The position numbers and the translations under genes were made by a program. Positions 38,196-45,594 of a stretch of DNA of 64,000 nt are shown here, in pieces (the stretch's first letter is position 1; each line of letters opens with the position of its first letter). This DNA comes from Flavobacteriales bacterium UBA1694. GTDB lineage: Bacteria; Bacteroidota; Bacteroidia; Flavobacteriales; Weeksellaceae. Location: positions 1-64,000 of the forward strand of contig DCJS01000043.1 in the NCBI GenBank assembly GCA_002319955.1. Direction: 5' to 3'. Below the pieces are notes generated by a model. The model saw nothing but the letters and a program-made list of their open reading frames with translations. It was not told the origin of the DNA and did not search any database.

Positions 38196-39149
38196 ATGCA
38201 GGAAAAAATACTTATTACAGGCGCTTTGGGCCAAATTGGTACAGAGCTTACGAACCGTTTGGTTAGCCTTTATGGAAAAGAGAATGTCATTGCCTCGGGC
38301 CTAGAGCGGTACGACAAAAACATGACAACCGCTGGATTCTACGAGCGCCTCGATGTGACCAATACACAGCTACTGCGCCAGGTTATCACCGAGCATCAAA
38401 TTACGACGGTGTATCATTTGGCCTCCCTGCTCTCAGGAACTTCCGAGAAACAGCCCTTGTTTGCATGGAAATTAAATCTTGAACCTTTGATCAATTTATG
38501 TGAACTCGCAAAAGAAGGTCTTTTACAAAAGATTTTTTGGCCAAGTTCCATTGCTGTATTTGGGAAAGGAATTCCTAAAATGAACGTGGGGCAAGAAGTG
38601 GTCTTAAATCCTACCACGGTTTATGGAATCTCGAAACTAGCAGGGGAGAAGTGGTGTGAGTATTACTTCGATAAGTATGGAGTGGATGTTCGTAGCATCC
38701 GTTACCCTGGACTGGTCTCGTGGAAAACGCCTGCAGGAGGTGGAACGACGGATTATGCGGTTGAAATTTTCTATGAAGCTGTAGAGAATGCCAAATACAC
38801 TTCGTTTATCAAAGAGGACACAGCCATGCCCATGCTTTATATGGACGATGCGATTAACGCAACACTTCAATTAATGGATGCGCCGAAAGAGTCACTCAGT
38901 GTTCGTACCTCTTACAATTTAGGAGGAATGTCTTTTACCCCACAAGACTTAGCTAATGAAATTAGAAAGGAGATTCCGGAATTTGAGATCGCCTATGAAC
39001 CTGATTTTCGTCAAGCTATCGCCGACTCTTGGCCAGCGTCAATTGATGATAGTGTAGCCAAAAAAGATTGGGGACTGAGCTATGAATTTGGAATCGAGGA
39101 AATGGCAAAAGACATGATAAAAAATTTACGAATCAAGCTTGATAAATGA
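38196..39149 (+). CDS. tdh: L-threonine 3-dehydrogenase, epimerase-like short-chain type
   Basis: A 317-residue NAD-dependent extended short-chain dehydrogenase. The nucleotide loop is GALGQIG (9-15); S/Y/K catalytic residues include Y143 and K147 in TVYGISK. RYPGLVSW, GGGTTDYAVEIFYEAV, MPMLYMDDAI and ADSWPASIDDS are features of the epimerase-related threonine dehydrogenases described from Flavobacterium. It oxidizes threonine to 2-amino-3-oxobutyrate, the substrate of Kbl (1992). The ATG at 38196 starts directly before the Rossmann fold; a TTG at 38106 was rejected. Confidence 0.92.
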   Translation: MQEKILITGALGQIGTELTNRLVSLYGKENVIASGLERYDKNMTTAGFYERLDVTNTQLLRQVITEHQITTVYHLASLLSGTSEKQPLFAWKLNLEPLINLCELAKEGLLQKIFWPSSIAVFGKGIPKMNVGQEVVLNPTTVYGISKLAGEKWCEYYFDKYGVDVRSIRYPGLVSWKTPAGGGTTDYAVEIFYEAVENAKYTSFIKEDTAMPMLYMDDAINATLQLMDAPKESLSVRTSYNLGGMSFTPQDLANEIRKEIPEFEIAYEPDFRQAIADSWPASIDDSVAKKDWGLSYEFGIEEMAKDMIKNLRIKLDK

Positions 39150-39187
39150 TCCAAAAATCACTTTAATAAGCTATTTTTAATAGTATC

Positions 39188-39221
39188 AAAATCAGTTAAT
39201 TGAGTAAATTAACTGATTTTT
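39188..39221 (+). terminator. Terminator of the threonine dehydrogenase gene
   Basis: AAAATCAGTTAAT and ATTAACTGATTTT form a perfect 13-bp stem with a 7-nt loop; the stem itself ends in T5. Confidence 0.88.
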
Positions 39222-39551
39222 ACTTTAAGTAAATCACTTAGCCATTTGAACAACGAAATTCATAGGTAACAGGGCCGGATAGTTGTACTGAAAGAGCTCA
39301 GTTTTCATAAGCCAAAGTCCGTTTTTTGCCAAGGGAAAATTTGTCCCACCTTGTTTAATTGTTCGGTTATTTTCGTGTCTTGACCTTAATGAATTTTGTG
39401 AGTGACAAGAATAAGATTCTAAGAAATTCCTAGAGGAATTTGACGTTGAACCCCAACAGCAGGTCTCTAACTTTTAGTCCAAACCGAACTTCCTAACTTA
39501 CGCCGGGAACCAAAGATTGAAATCAAACGAATGGTTTTTAATGAAATACCT
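39222..39551. other. Gene-free spacer with unexplained open minus-strand frame
   Basis: Between the tdh terminator and the helicase promoter. A minus-strand frame is open for 79 codons (39237-39473) and ends at a TGA, but no good start codon lies near its upstream end. Its peptide contains SRHENNRTIKQGG and FQYNYPALLPMNFVVQ, which I do not recognise. It could be a gene relic, part of a repeat or noncoding. Confidence 0.4.
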
Positions 39552-39559
39552 TATCTTTG
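39552..39559 (+). promoter_or_regulatory. -7 box of the DEAD-box helicase gene
   Basis: Exact TATCTTTG, about 55 nt upstream of the ATG; no clear -33 TTTG was found at 17-20 bases. Confidence 0.45.
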
Positions 39560-39575
39560 CCGGATAAGACACCAT

Positions 39576-39602
39576 AAAAGAACTGTAACAGGTTCTTTTT
39601 TT
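39576..39602 (+). promoter_or_regulatory. Terminator-like hairpin in the helicase leader
   Basis: AAAAGAAC and GTTCTTTT pair around an 8-nt loop and are followed by T7 in total, 12 nt before the helicase ATG and downstream of its -7 box. This is the layout of a transcription attenuator. Confidence 0.55.
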
Positions 39603-39614
39603 CAACTCAACTCA

Positions 39615-40967
39615 ATGAATTTAACTTTCGCCGATTTCGATTTACCCAAGAAGATTTTAGACGCTCTTGCAGATTTAAACCTTTTTGAACCAACCCCAAT
39701 CCAAGAACGTAGCTTTAAGCAAATACTCTCGGGTCGCGATGTGATGGGAATAGCGCAAACAGGGACAGGGAAGACCCTGGCCTACTTGCTGCCAACCCTT
39801 AAACAGTGGAAGTATAATAAAAATGGGAACCCAACGCTCCTTATTTTAGTACCGACAAGGGAACTTGTAGTCCAAGTAACGGCGATTGTGGAGAGTTTAG
39901 CTCAAAATCTCTCTGCCCGAGTGATTGGGATCTACGGAGGTAAGAACATCAACACGCAAAAGAAGCTTTTTGACACGGGGTGCGACATCCTTATAGGCAC
40001 GCCAGGACGGGTTATGGATTTAGCGATTGATAACGCGATTTCCTTAAAAGAAGTTCAGCGCCTAATTATCGATGAGTTTGATGAGATGTTAAATCTTGGA
40101 TTTAGACCTCAGTTGATGCATATTTTTGAGATGATGCGTACGAAACGTCAAAACATCCTTTTCTCAGCTACAATGACCGATGCGGTGGACGATATGCTTG
40201 CAGAGTACTTCAACGGTCCTTTGGAAATTTCCCTAGCCAAATCAGGAACTCCTCTTGAAAAAATTGAGCAAAGTGTCTATAAGGTTGAGAATTTCAATAC
40301 AAAATTCAATTTACTCGAGCATTTACTCCAGACAAATGAGGATTTATCTAAGGTCCTAATCTTTACAAATAATAAGAAGCACGCTGACCTACTGTTCTCA
40401 AAAGTGGACGAGGTTTTTCCTGGTCAATTTGACGTGATTCACTCCAATAAATCTCAGAACTATCGACTTCGGGCAATGAAACGTTTCGAGGATCAGGAAG
40501 TTAGAGGACTCATAACCACAGACGTTATGGCTAGAGGACTCGACATTTCAGACATTACGCACGTGGTGAATTTTGAAGTGCCGGCCGTGCCAGAGCAGTA
40601 CATTCACAGAATCGGACGTACAGGACGAGCGGATAAAGATGGGAAAGCGATCACTTTTTATACAAGGAAGGAAGAGGAACTCCTATTGGAAATTACAGTT
40701 CTTATGAATAAAGAACTCCTGGAGATTGACTTCCCAGAAGGTGTTAAAGTAAATCCTAAGAAAATTGCCTCGGAAGAGGATGAAATCAAGATGAAAAACG
40801 CGCATACCGTCACAATTCAAGAAGGAGGCGGTGCCTTTCATGAAAAGAAGGATAAGAATAGAAAAATCAATCTGGGTGGGCCAAGCAAGCGTAAAGTGCC
40901 CCTTTCAAAACCTGGAGCCAACCGGGCTCAGGCCAAAGCACAGTCAAAAGCTAAAAGAAAGAAATAG
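39615..40967 (+). CDS. DEAD-box RNA helicase
   Basis: A 450-residue ATP-dependent RNA helicase. Q motif near FEPTPIQ, motif I AQTGTGKT (47-54), PTRELVVQ, TPGR, motif II DEFD (153-156) in place of DEAD, motif III SAT, and HRIGRTGR. A basic C-terminal tail (residues about 400-450, rich in Lys, Arg and Gly) probably binds RNA. The ATG at 39615 starts the conserved MNLTFADFDL; an ATG at 39531 lies upstream of the likely promoter and was rejected. Its leader has an attenuator-like hairpin. Confidence 0.94.
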   Translation: MNLTFADFDLPKKILDALADLNLFEPTPIQERSFKQILSGRDVMGIAQTGTGKTLAYLLPTLKQWKYNKNGNPTLLILVPTRELVVQVTAIVESLAQNLSARVIGIYGGKNINTQKKLFDTGCDILIGTPGRVMDLAIDNAISLKEVQRLIIDEFDEMLNLGFRPQLMHIFEMMRTKRQNILFSATMTDAVDDMLAEYFNGPLEISLAKSGTPLEKIEQSVYKVENFNTKFNLLEHLLQTNEDLSKVLIFTNNKKHADLLFSKVDEVFPGQFDVIHSNKSQNYRLRAMKRFEDQEVRGLITTDVMARGLDISDITHVVNFEVPAVPEQYIHRIGRTGRADKDGKAITFYTRKEEELLLEITVLMNKELLEIDFPEGVKVNPKKIASEEDEIKMKNAHTVTIQEGGGAFHEKKDKNRKINLGGPSKRKVPLSKPGANRAQAKAQSKAKRKK

Positions 40968-40983
40968 GCTTGCGATTTTGAAT

Positions 40984-41640
40984 CTAATTTAAATAAGGGC
41001 GTAGAACCTGCGCCCAAACAGTATACCCATCCGCATTTAAGTGGAGTTTATCCTCCAGGAAAAGCTCTGTTCTTAGGGCGCCTTGTGCATTTTCCAACGC
41101 ATGAGTAACATCAATATAACGGGCATTATCCTTTTTGTTCAAAAAGCGCTTTATCTTTTCGTTTGCTTTTTGCATCTCTGGCCATAGCATCTCGCGTGAC
41201 TCGGAGCGCTTTATGGAGAGATAATCGATCTTTGCTTGAGGAAAAGTAGCTCTTACGGTATTATAAAGCGTTTTAAAGCGTTTTAGAACGTCGCTAGGAC
41301 TTGCTGGATCTTCCGTATAAGCGATGTCATTTTCACCACAATAGATCCAGATTTGCGTTGGAGTTGGAACTTCGAGGAGCTCTTTTGAATACGTGTTTAA
41401 ATCCACAAGGCGCGATCCGCCGAATCCTCGGTTAATGAATTTCTTTGCTGGAAAGTACGTCCCCACATCCTGCCAGTTTGTGAAGGAGGAGCTTCCAATC
41501 ATTAAAATAGCTCCTTTTGGCAATGTTTCCAGAGAAGCATTGGTTTTAAAGGACTGAATTTCATTCCAGTAGGGCGGTTTCTGCTGTGCAGAAAAAAGAC
41601 TCATTACGAGAAGACAAAGGCCTAGAAGATAGTATTTCAT
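40984..41640 (-). CDS. Secreted GDSL/SGNH-type esterase
   Basis: A 218-residue protein with a signal peptide (1-18, LLGLCLLVMSLFSAQ). SGNH blocks are visible: the serine block ILMIGSSSF, a glycine in RGFGGSRL, the asparagine in YCGENDIA, and the Asp/His pair in EDKLHLNADGY. It probably acts on acyl esters in the periplasm or outside the cell; the substrate is unknown. The ATG at 41640 begins the signal peptide. Confidence 0.87.
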   Translation of the reverse strand: MKYYLLGLCLLVMSLFSAQQKPPYWNEIQSFKTNASLETLPKGAILMIGSSSFTNWQDVGTYFPAKKFINRGFGGSRLVDLNTYSKELLEVPTPTQIWIYCGENDIAYTEDPASPSDVLKRFKTLYNTVRATFPQAKIDYLSIKRSESREMLWPEMQKANEKIKRFLNKKDNARYIDVTHALENAQGALRTELFLEDKLHLNADGYTVWAQVLRPYLN

Positions 41641-41750
41641 TGAAACTGTATTTAGCGGGAAGTTAGTGTTTTTTTTGACAAAACTTTTTGCCTCTGGCCC
41701 TGAATACTGACCTCCCAGCACAATTTACCTTTTGGAATTGGTTTATCAAA

Positions 41751-41763
41751 GGTCCAATGGACC
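41751..41763. repeat. Short perfect inverted repeat
   Basis: GGTCC-AAT-GGACC lies about 110 bp upstream of the GDSL gene start. Possibly an operator; no partner identified. Confidence 0.35.
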
Positions 41764-41777
41764 AAACACGTATCGAA

Positions 41778-41809
41778 ATGTCCAGTTTATTAATTGTAAA
41801 ACTGGACAT
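41778..41809. repeat. Inverted repeat between the alcohol dehydrogenase and GDSL genes
   Basis: ATGTCCAGTTTA and TAAAACTGGACAT pair with one bulged base around a 7-nt loop. No T-tract follows on either strand, so it is not a standard terminator. Confidence 0.45.
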
Positions 41810-41889
41810 GAATTATCGAGTACTTCAGATTTAAGTTTTGATCGGTGAATTGATATTTACTGAGTTCTATTTGGTTTTTTATAATACAT

Positions 41890-43053
41890 TTAAAAACTTG
41901 CCTCAACAATTGCGCGGGCTACGGCGGGCGTAATGTCCTTATGTTCTCCCTGTTGGAGCCATCCACGTTTGATAAAGGTCTTTTCTATTGTAGAACCTGC
42001 GTCTTCATAGGCCTCAGTGTACTCCGAGAGTTTGGTTTTGATATCCAATGAATGAAAAAACGCTTCAAGTCTTTCGATTCCTAACTGCGCTTTTTCTTCT
42101 ATAGACCCCTCTGTAATATTCCATACTCGGGTTGCATAGTGAGCGAGTTTTTCTTTCTTGTTCTCAAATGTGTGGCGGTAATGCGCTGGAGCAATAATGG
42201 CTAAGGTCCGGGCATGGTCAATTCCAAATTGGGCGGTGAGCTCATGGCCAATGCCATGTACGGACCAATCTGTTGGAACGCCTTTCGCGATTAAACCGTT
42301 TAAAGCCATTGTACAGGCCCACATGAAGTCAGAGGCGTTAGTATAATCAAATGGCCCATTTAAGACCTTAGGAGCAACCTCTTGAAGGGTTAGAAGGATA
42401 CCTTCGCTAAAGCGGTCCTGCAGTTTTGCATCAGTCGGATAGGTGAGGTACTGCTCTAGAACATGTGTGTAGGCATCAGCAATCCCATTAGCAATCTGCT
42501 TCTTCGGTAAGGATTTAATCACCGTTGGATCGAGTATAGATACGGCTGGGAAAAGTCCCGGTCCGCTAGAAGAAAGCTTTTCTGCAGTGGCGCGTCTTGA
42601 GATGACATACCCCGAGTTCATTTCAGAGCCCGTTGCAGGGAGCGTTAAGACGGTTGCAAAGGGGAGGGCGTCTTGTGCAGTGGTTCTAATACGTAAGGAG
42701 ACTAAATCCCAAGGATCGTTTTCATATTTAGCCGCTGCTGCCAGGAATTTTGTTCCATCAATAACTGAACCGCCACCCACAGCAAGCAAATAATCGATTG
42801 AATTGGTTTTAATCAGGTTTAGGGCCTCTAACAAGACTTCGTATTCAGGATTTGCAGGGATGCCTTGAAATTCAAATACTTTATGGTTTTGTAAGGCCGA
42901 CTTCACTTGGTCGTATACGCCGTTTGTTTTAATGCTTCCGCCACCGTAAAGTATTAATACGGTTGCATCCATAGGGATTTCCTTGGATAGGTTTTCGATT
43001 TGACCTTCGCCAAAAAGGATTTTTGTTGGATTTATGTATTCGAAATTACGCAT
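41890..43053 (-). CDS. Iron-containing alcohol dehydrogenase (YqhD-like)
   Basis: A 387-residue enzyme, the same length as E. coli YqhD. The N-terminal dinucleotide domain has GGGS (in LLAVGGGSVIDG); metal ligands are expected in DAYTHVLEQY and VHGIGHELTAQFGIDHA. YqhD-type enzymes reduce aldehydes with NADPH. The stretch ATGSEMNSG is also conserved. TATTTTTG at 43068-43075 (minus), 14 nt upstream, may be its -7 box. Confidence 0.92.
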   Translation of the reverse strand: MRNFEYINPTKILFGEGQIENLSKEIPMDATVLILYGGGSIKTNGVYDQVKSALQNHKVFEFQGIPANPEYEVLLEALNLIKTNSIDYLLAVGGGSVIDGTKFLAAAAKYENDPWDLVSLRIRTTAQDALPFATVLTLPATGSEMNSGYVISRRATAEKLSSSGPGLFPAVSILDPTVIKSLPKKQIANGIADAYTHVLEQYLTYPTDAKLQDRFSEGILLTLQEVAPKVLNGPFDYTNASDFMWACTMALNGLIAKGVPTDWSVHGIGHELTAQFGIDHARTLAIIAPAHYRHTFENKKEKLAHYATRVWNITEGSIEEKAQLGIERLEAFFHSLDIKTKLSEYTEAYEDAGSTIEKTFIKRGWLQQGEHKDITPAVARAIVEASF

Positions 43054-43249
43054 AGAATGATTTTTTTCAAAAATACGAAGTATTTTCTAGAAAGACTCCC
43101 AGATCTTAGGGTATCATTTTTTGGAGATACACTATACTACAACTATACTAAAACTTTATTAGAATAGTTAATATCATTGCTGCTTTTTTACAAAGAAACG
43201 AGCCTTATTTTTCAGTTTGACACCTGCGGGTAGAAAGTCCATGTAAAAT

Positions 43250-43280
43250 TTTCATACTTGCCTTAATAAACGTATTTTTG
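43250..43280 (+). promoter_or_regulatory. Promoter of the DegT-galE pair
   Basis: TTTC (43250-43253), a 19-base spacer and TATTTTTG (43273-43280). Confidence 0.55.
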
Positions 43281-43330
43281 AGCAATTAAGATTGAAAAAT
43301 CGCACGACAAATAGTAAAAAAGAGCAAAAG

Positions 43331-44455
43331 ATGAAAAAGATACAAATGGTTGATCTCCAGAGTCAATACTTTAAGATAAAGCCAGAGGTTGATAACGCGG
43401 TATTAAACGTGATGAAATCAGCGGCCTTTATAAACGGCCCTGAGGTAGAATGGTTTCAAAAAGAACTTGAAGAATATCTTGACGTGAATCATGTCATTCC
43501 ATGTGCCAATGGGACAGACGCCTTACAAATTGCGTTGATGGCCCTTGGACTTGAGCAAGGAGACGAGGTTATTACAGCGGACTTTACCTTTGCAGCGACT
43601 GTTGAGGTCATTCATTTATTGAAACTTAAGGCGGTGCTTGTTGATGTGGACTATGAGACCTTTACATTAGATCCAGAGGCTGTTAAAAAAGCCATCACAC
43701 CCAAAACCAAAGCGATTATTCCAGTCCATTTATTTGGGCAATGCTGCGCAATGGAACCGCTTTTAGAAATTGCGAAGGCGCACAATCTTTTTGTGATCGA
43801 AGATAACGCCCAGGCCATTGGCGCTGAGTACACCTTTTCAAATGGTGAGGTGAAAAAATCTGGCACAATGGGCACTGTGGGGACGACCTCATTTTTTCCT
43901 TCTAAAAACCTTGGCTGCTACGGCGATGGTGGTGCCTTATGCACCCAAGATGAGGCTCTAGCCCATAAAATTCGAGGCATCGTGAATCACGGTATGTATG
44001 AGCGTTATTACCATGACGAGGTAGGGGTTAACTCCCGACTCGATAGTATACAGGCGGCCGTACTTCGTCGTAAACTTCCGAACTTAGACCTCTACAACGA
44101 GGCAAGGCGCAAGGCTGCAGATTATTATGATGAGGCCTTTAAAGACCACAAGGATCTTCTTATCCCAACACGAAATGAGAATTCCACTCACGTATTTCAT
44201 CAATATACGCTACGCGTAACCAATGGGAAACGTAACGAGCTTCGTGAGTTTTTAACTGAAAAGGAAGTGCCGGCTATGATCTATTACCCGGTAGCACTGC
44301 GTAAACAGAAAGCTTATTTTCAAGAAAGCTCTGAGACGGATTTTGTCCATACAGACCGCCTATTAAATGAGGTGATTTCGCTTCCAATGCATACGGAGTT
44401 AGACGAAGAGCAATTGAAATACATTTGCGATAGTATTCTAGAATTTTTAAACTAA
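43331..44455 (+). CDS. DegT/DnrJ/EryC1/StrS family aminotransferase
   Basis: A 375-residue PLP-dependent sugar aminotransferase. VDLQSQYFKIKPEVD, CANGTDALQIAL, D158 in VIEDNAQAIGA and PLP lysine K192 in FFPSKNLGCYGDGGAL are family signatures. These enzymes aminate keto-sugars on nucleotides for surface polysaccharides. The ATG at 43331 gives the usual family length; a TTG at 43292 was rejected. It is 12 bp upstream of galE, so both probably serve cell-surface sugar synthesis. Confidence 0.9.
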   Translation: MKKIQMVDLQSQYFKIKPEVDNAVLNVMKSAAFINGPEVEWFQKELEEYLDVNHVIPCANGTDALQIALMALGLEQGDEVITADFTFAATVEVIHLLKLKAVLVDVDYETFTLDPEAVKKAITPKTKAIIPVHLFGQCCAMEPLLEIAKAHNLFVIEDNAQAIGAEYTFSNGEVKKSGTMGTVGTTSFFPSKNLGCYGDGGALCTQDEALAHKIRGIVNHGMYERYYHDEVGVNSRLDSIQAAVLRRKLPNLDLYNEARRKAADYYDEAFKDHKDLLIPTRNENSTHVFHQYTLRVTNGKRNELREFLTEKEVPAMIYYPVALRKQKAYFQESSETDFVHTDRLLNEVISLPMHTELDEEQLKYICDSILEFLN

Positions 44456-44467
44456 ATTTTTTAAAGC

Positions 44468-45484
44468 ATGGCTATTCTAGTTACCGGTGGACTCGGTTAT
44501 ATTGGGTCGCATACCGTCGTTGAGCTCCTGAATTCAGGTTTTGAGGTGGTAATTGTGGACGATATGTCCAACTCTGAAAAGTTTATTCTTGAAAACATTG
44601 AACTCGTAAGTGGAAAGAAACCTGTTTTCTACCCTTTTGATTTAAAGCGCCGAGAACTGCTCTCACAACTTTTAGACGCCCATGATATTGAGGGGTGTAT
44701 AAATTTTGCTGCTTTTAAAGCCGTGGGAGAAAGCCAGCAGAAACCTATTGACTATTACGAAAACAATTTATTTTCTCTAATTAATCTTTTGCAAGAGTTT
44801 AAAGAAAGAAATCTCAGTAATTTTATTTTTAGTTCTTCATGCACCGTTTACGGTCAGGCTGATCAGATGCCAATTAAGGAAACCACGCCGTTAAAGACTC
44901 CGGAGAGTTCCTACGGAAAGACCAAGCAAATGGGCGAAGAGATCCTTATGGATTTTGCGCGCGCCCACGAGCGAAAAGTGACTCTACTTAGGTACTTTAA
45001 TCCTATTGGAGCCCATCCCTCAGCGCGTCTTGGCGAGCTGCCTATTGGGGTGCCAAACAACTTAGTGCCTTTTGTGACTCAAACGGCTGCAGGAATTAGA
45101 GAAAAATTGATGGTTTACGGAAACGATTATCCAACGCCCGATGGGACGGCCATTCGGGATTACATTTATGTGGTTGATTTAGCCAAGGCGCACGTAGCCG
45201 CTCTGCAGAAATTGATTCAAGATTCGCGCCCTAGTGTAATTGATATCTATAACTTGGGGACTGGAACTGGTTCCTCCGTGTTAGAAGTGGTGCATGCCTT
45301 TGAAAGCGCAAATTCAATTAAAGTGCCTTATGAGATTACAGAGCGTAGAGCCGGCGATATTACGGCTGCATACGCTGATGCGAGCAAAGCTGAGGCGGAA
45401 CTAAATTGGAAGGCGCAGACATCCTTAGAAACGGCCCTGCAAACCACCTGGCAATGGCAGAAGTATTTGGAATCAAGAGGGTAG
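44468..45484 (+). CDS. galE: UDP-glucose 4-epimerase
   Basis: A 338-residue extended short-chain dehydrogenase. The NAD loop is GGLGYIGSH (7-15), the catalytic YxxxK is in SSYGKTK, and NPIGAHPSARLGE with PDGTAIRDYI are GalE-type blocks. It interconverts UDP-glucose and UDP-galactose. Second gene of the operon with the DegT aminotransferase. Confidence 0.94.
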   Translation: MAILVTGGLGYIGSHTVVELLNSGFEVVIVDDMSNSEKFILENIELVSGKKPVFYPFDLKRRELLSQLLDAHDIEGCINFAAFKAVGESQQKPIDYYENNLFSLINLLQEFKERNLSNFIFSSSCTVYGQADQMPIKETTPLKTPESSYGKTKQMGEEILMDFARAHERKVTLLRYFNPIGAHPSARLGELPIGVPNNLVPFVTQTAAGIREKLMVYGNDYPTPDGTAIRDYIYVVDLAKAHVAALQKLIQDSRPSVIDIYNLGTGTGSSVLEVVHAFESANSIKVPYEITERRAGDITAAYADASKAEAELNWKAQTSLETALQTTWQWQKYLESRG

Positions 45485-45526
45485 TAACCTCTTGGTGTAA
45501 AGCTTAGACTTTCTAGTTGAAACAAA

Positions 45527-45566
45527 ATACAAAAAAGGCTTAGATCTCTCTAAGCCTTTTTTGTAT
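45527..45566. terminator. Bidirectional terminator between galE and the TonB-type receptor
   Basis: An 18-bp perfect stem (45527-45544 with 45549-45566, core AGGCTTAGA / TCTAAGCCT) with a TCTC loop and A6/T6 tracts within the arms. Confidence 0.95.
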
Positions 45567-45594
45567 GCCCTAAGTTTGGGCTACTTTATCAGAA

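Noticed and set aside
39531..39614. Upstream ATG for the DEAD-box helicase
   Set aside because: It lies before the TATCTTTG box and the hairpin; the conserved protein start is the ATG at 39615.
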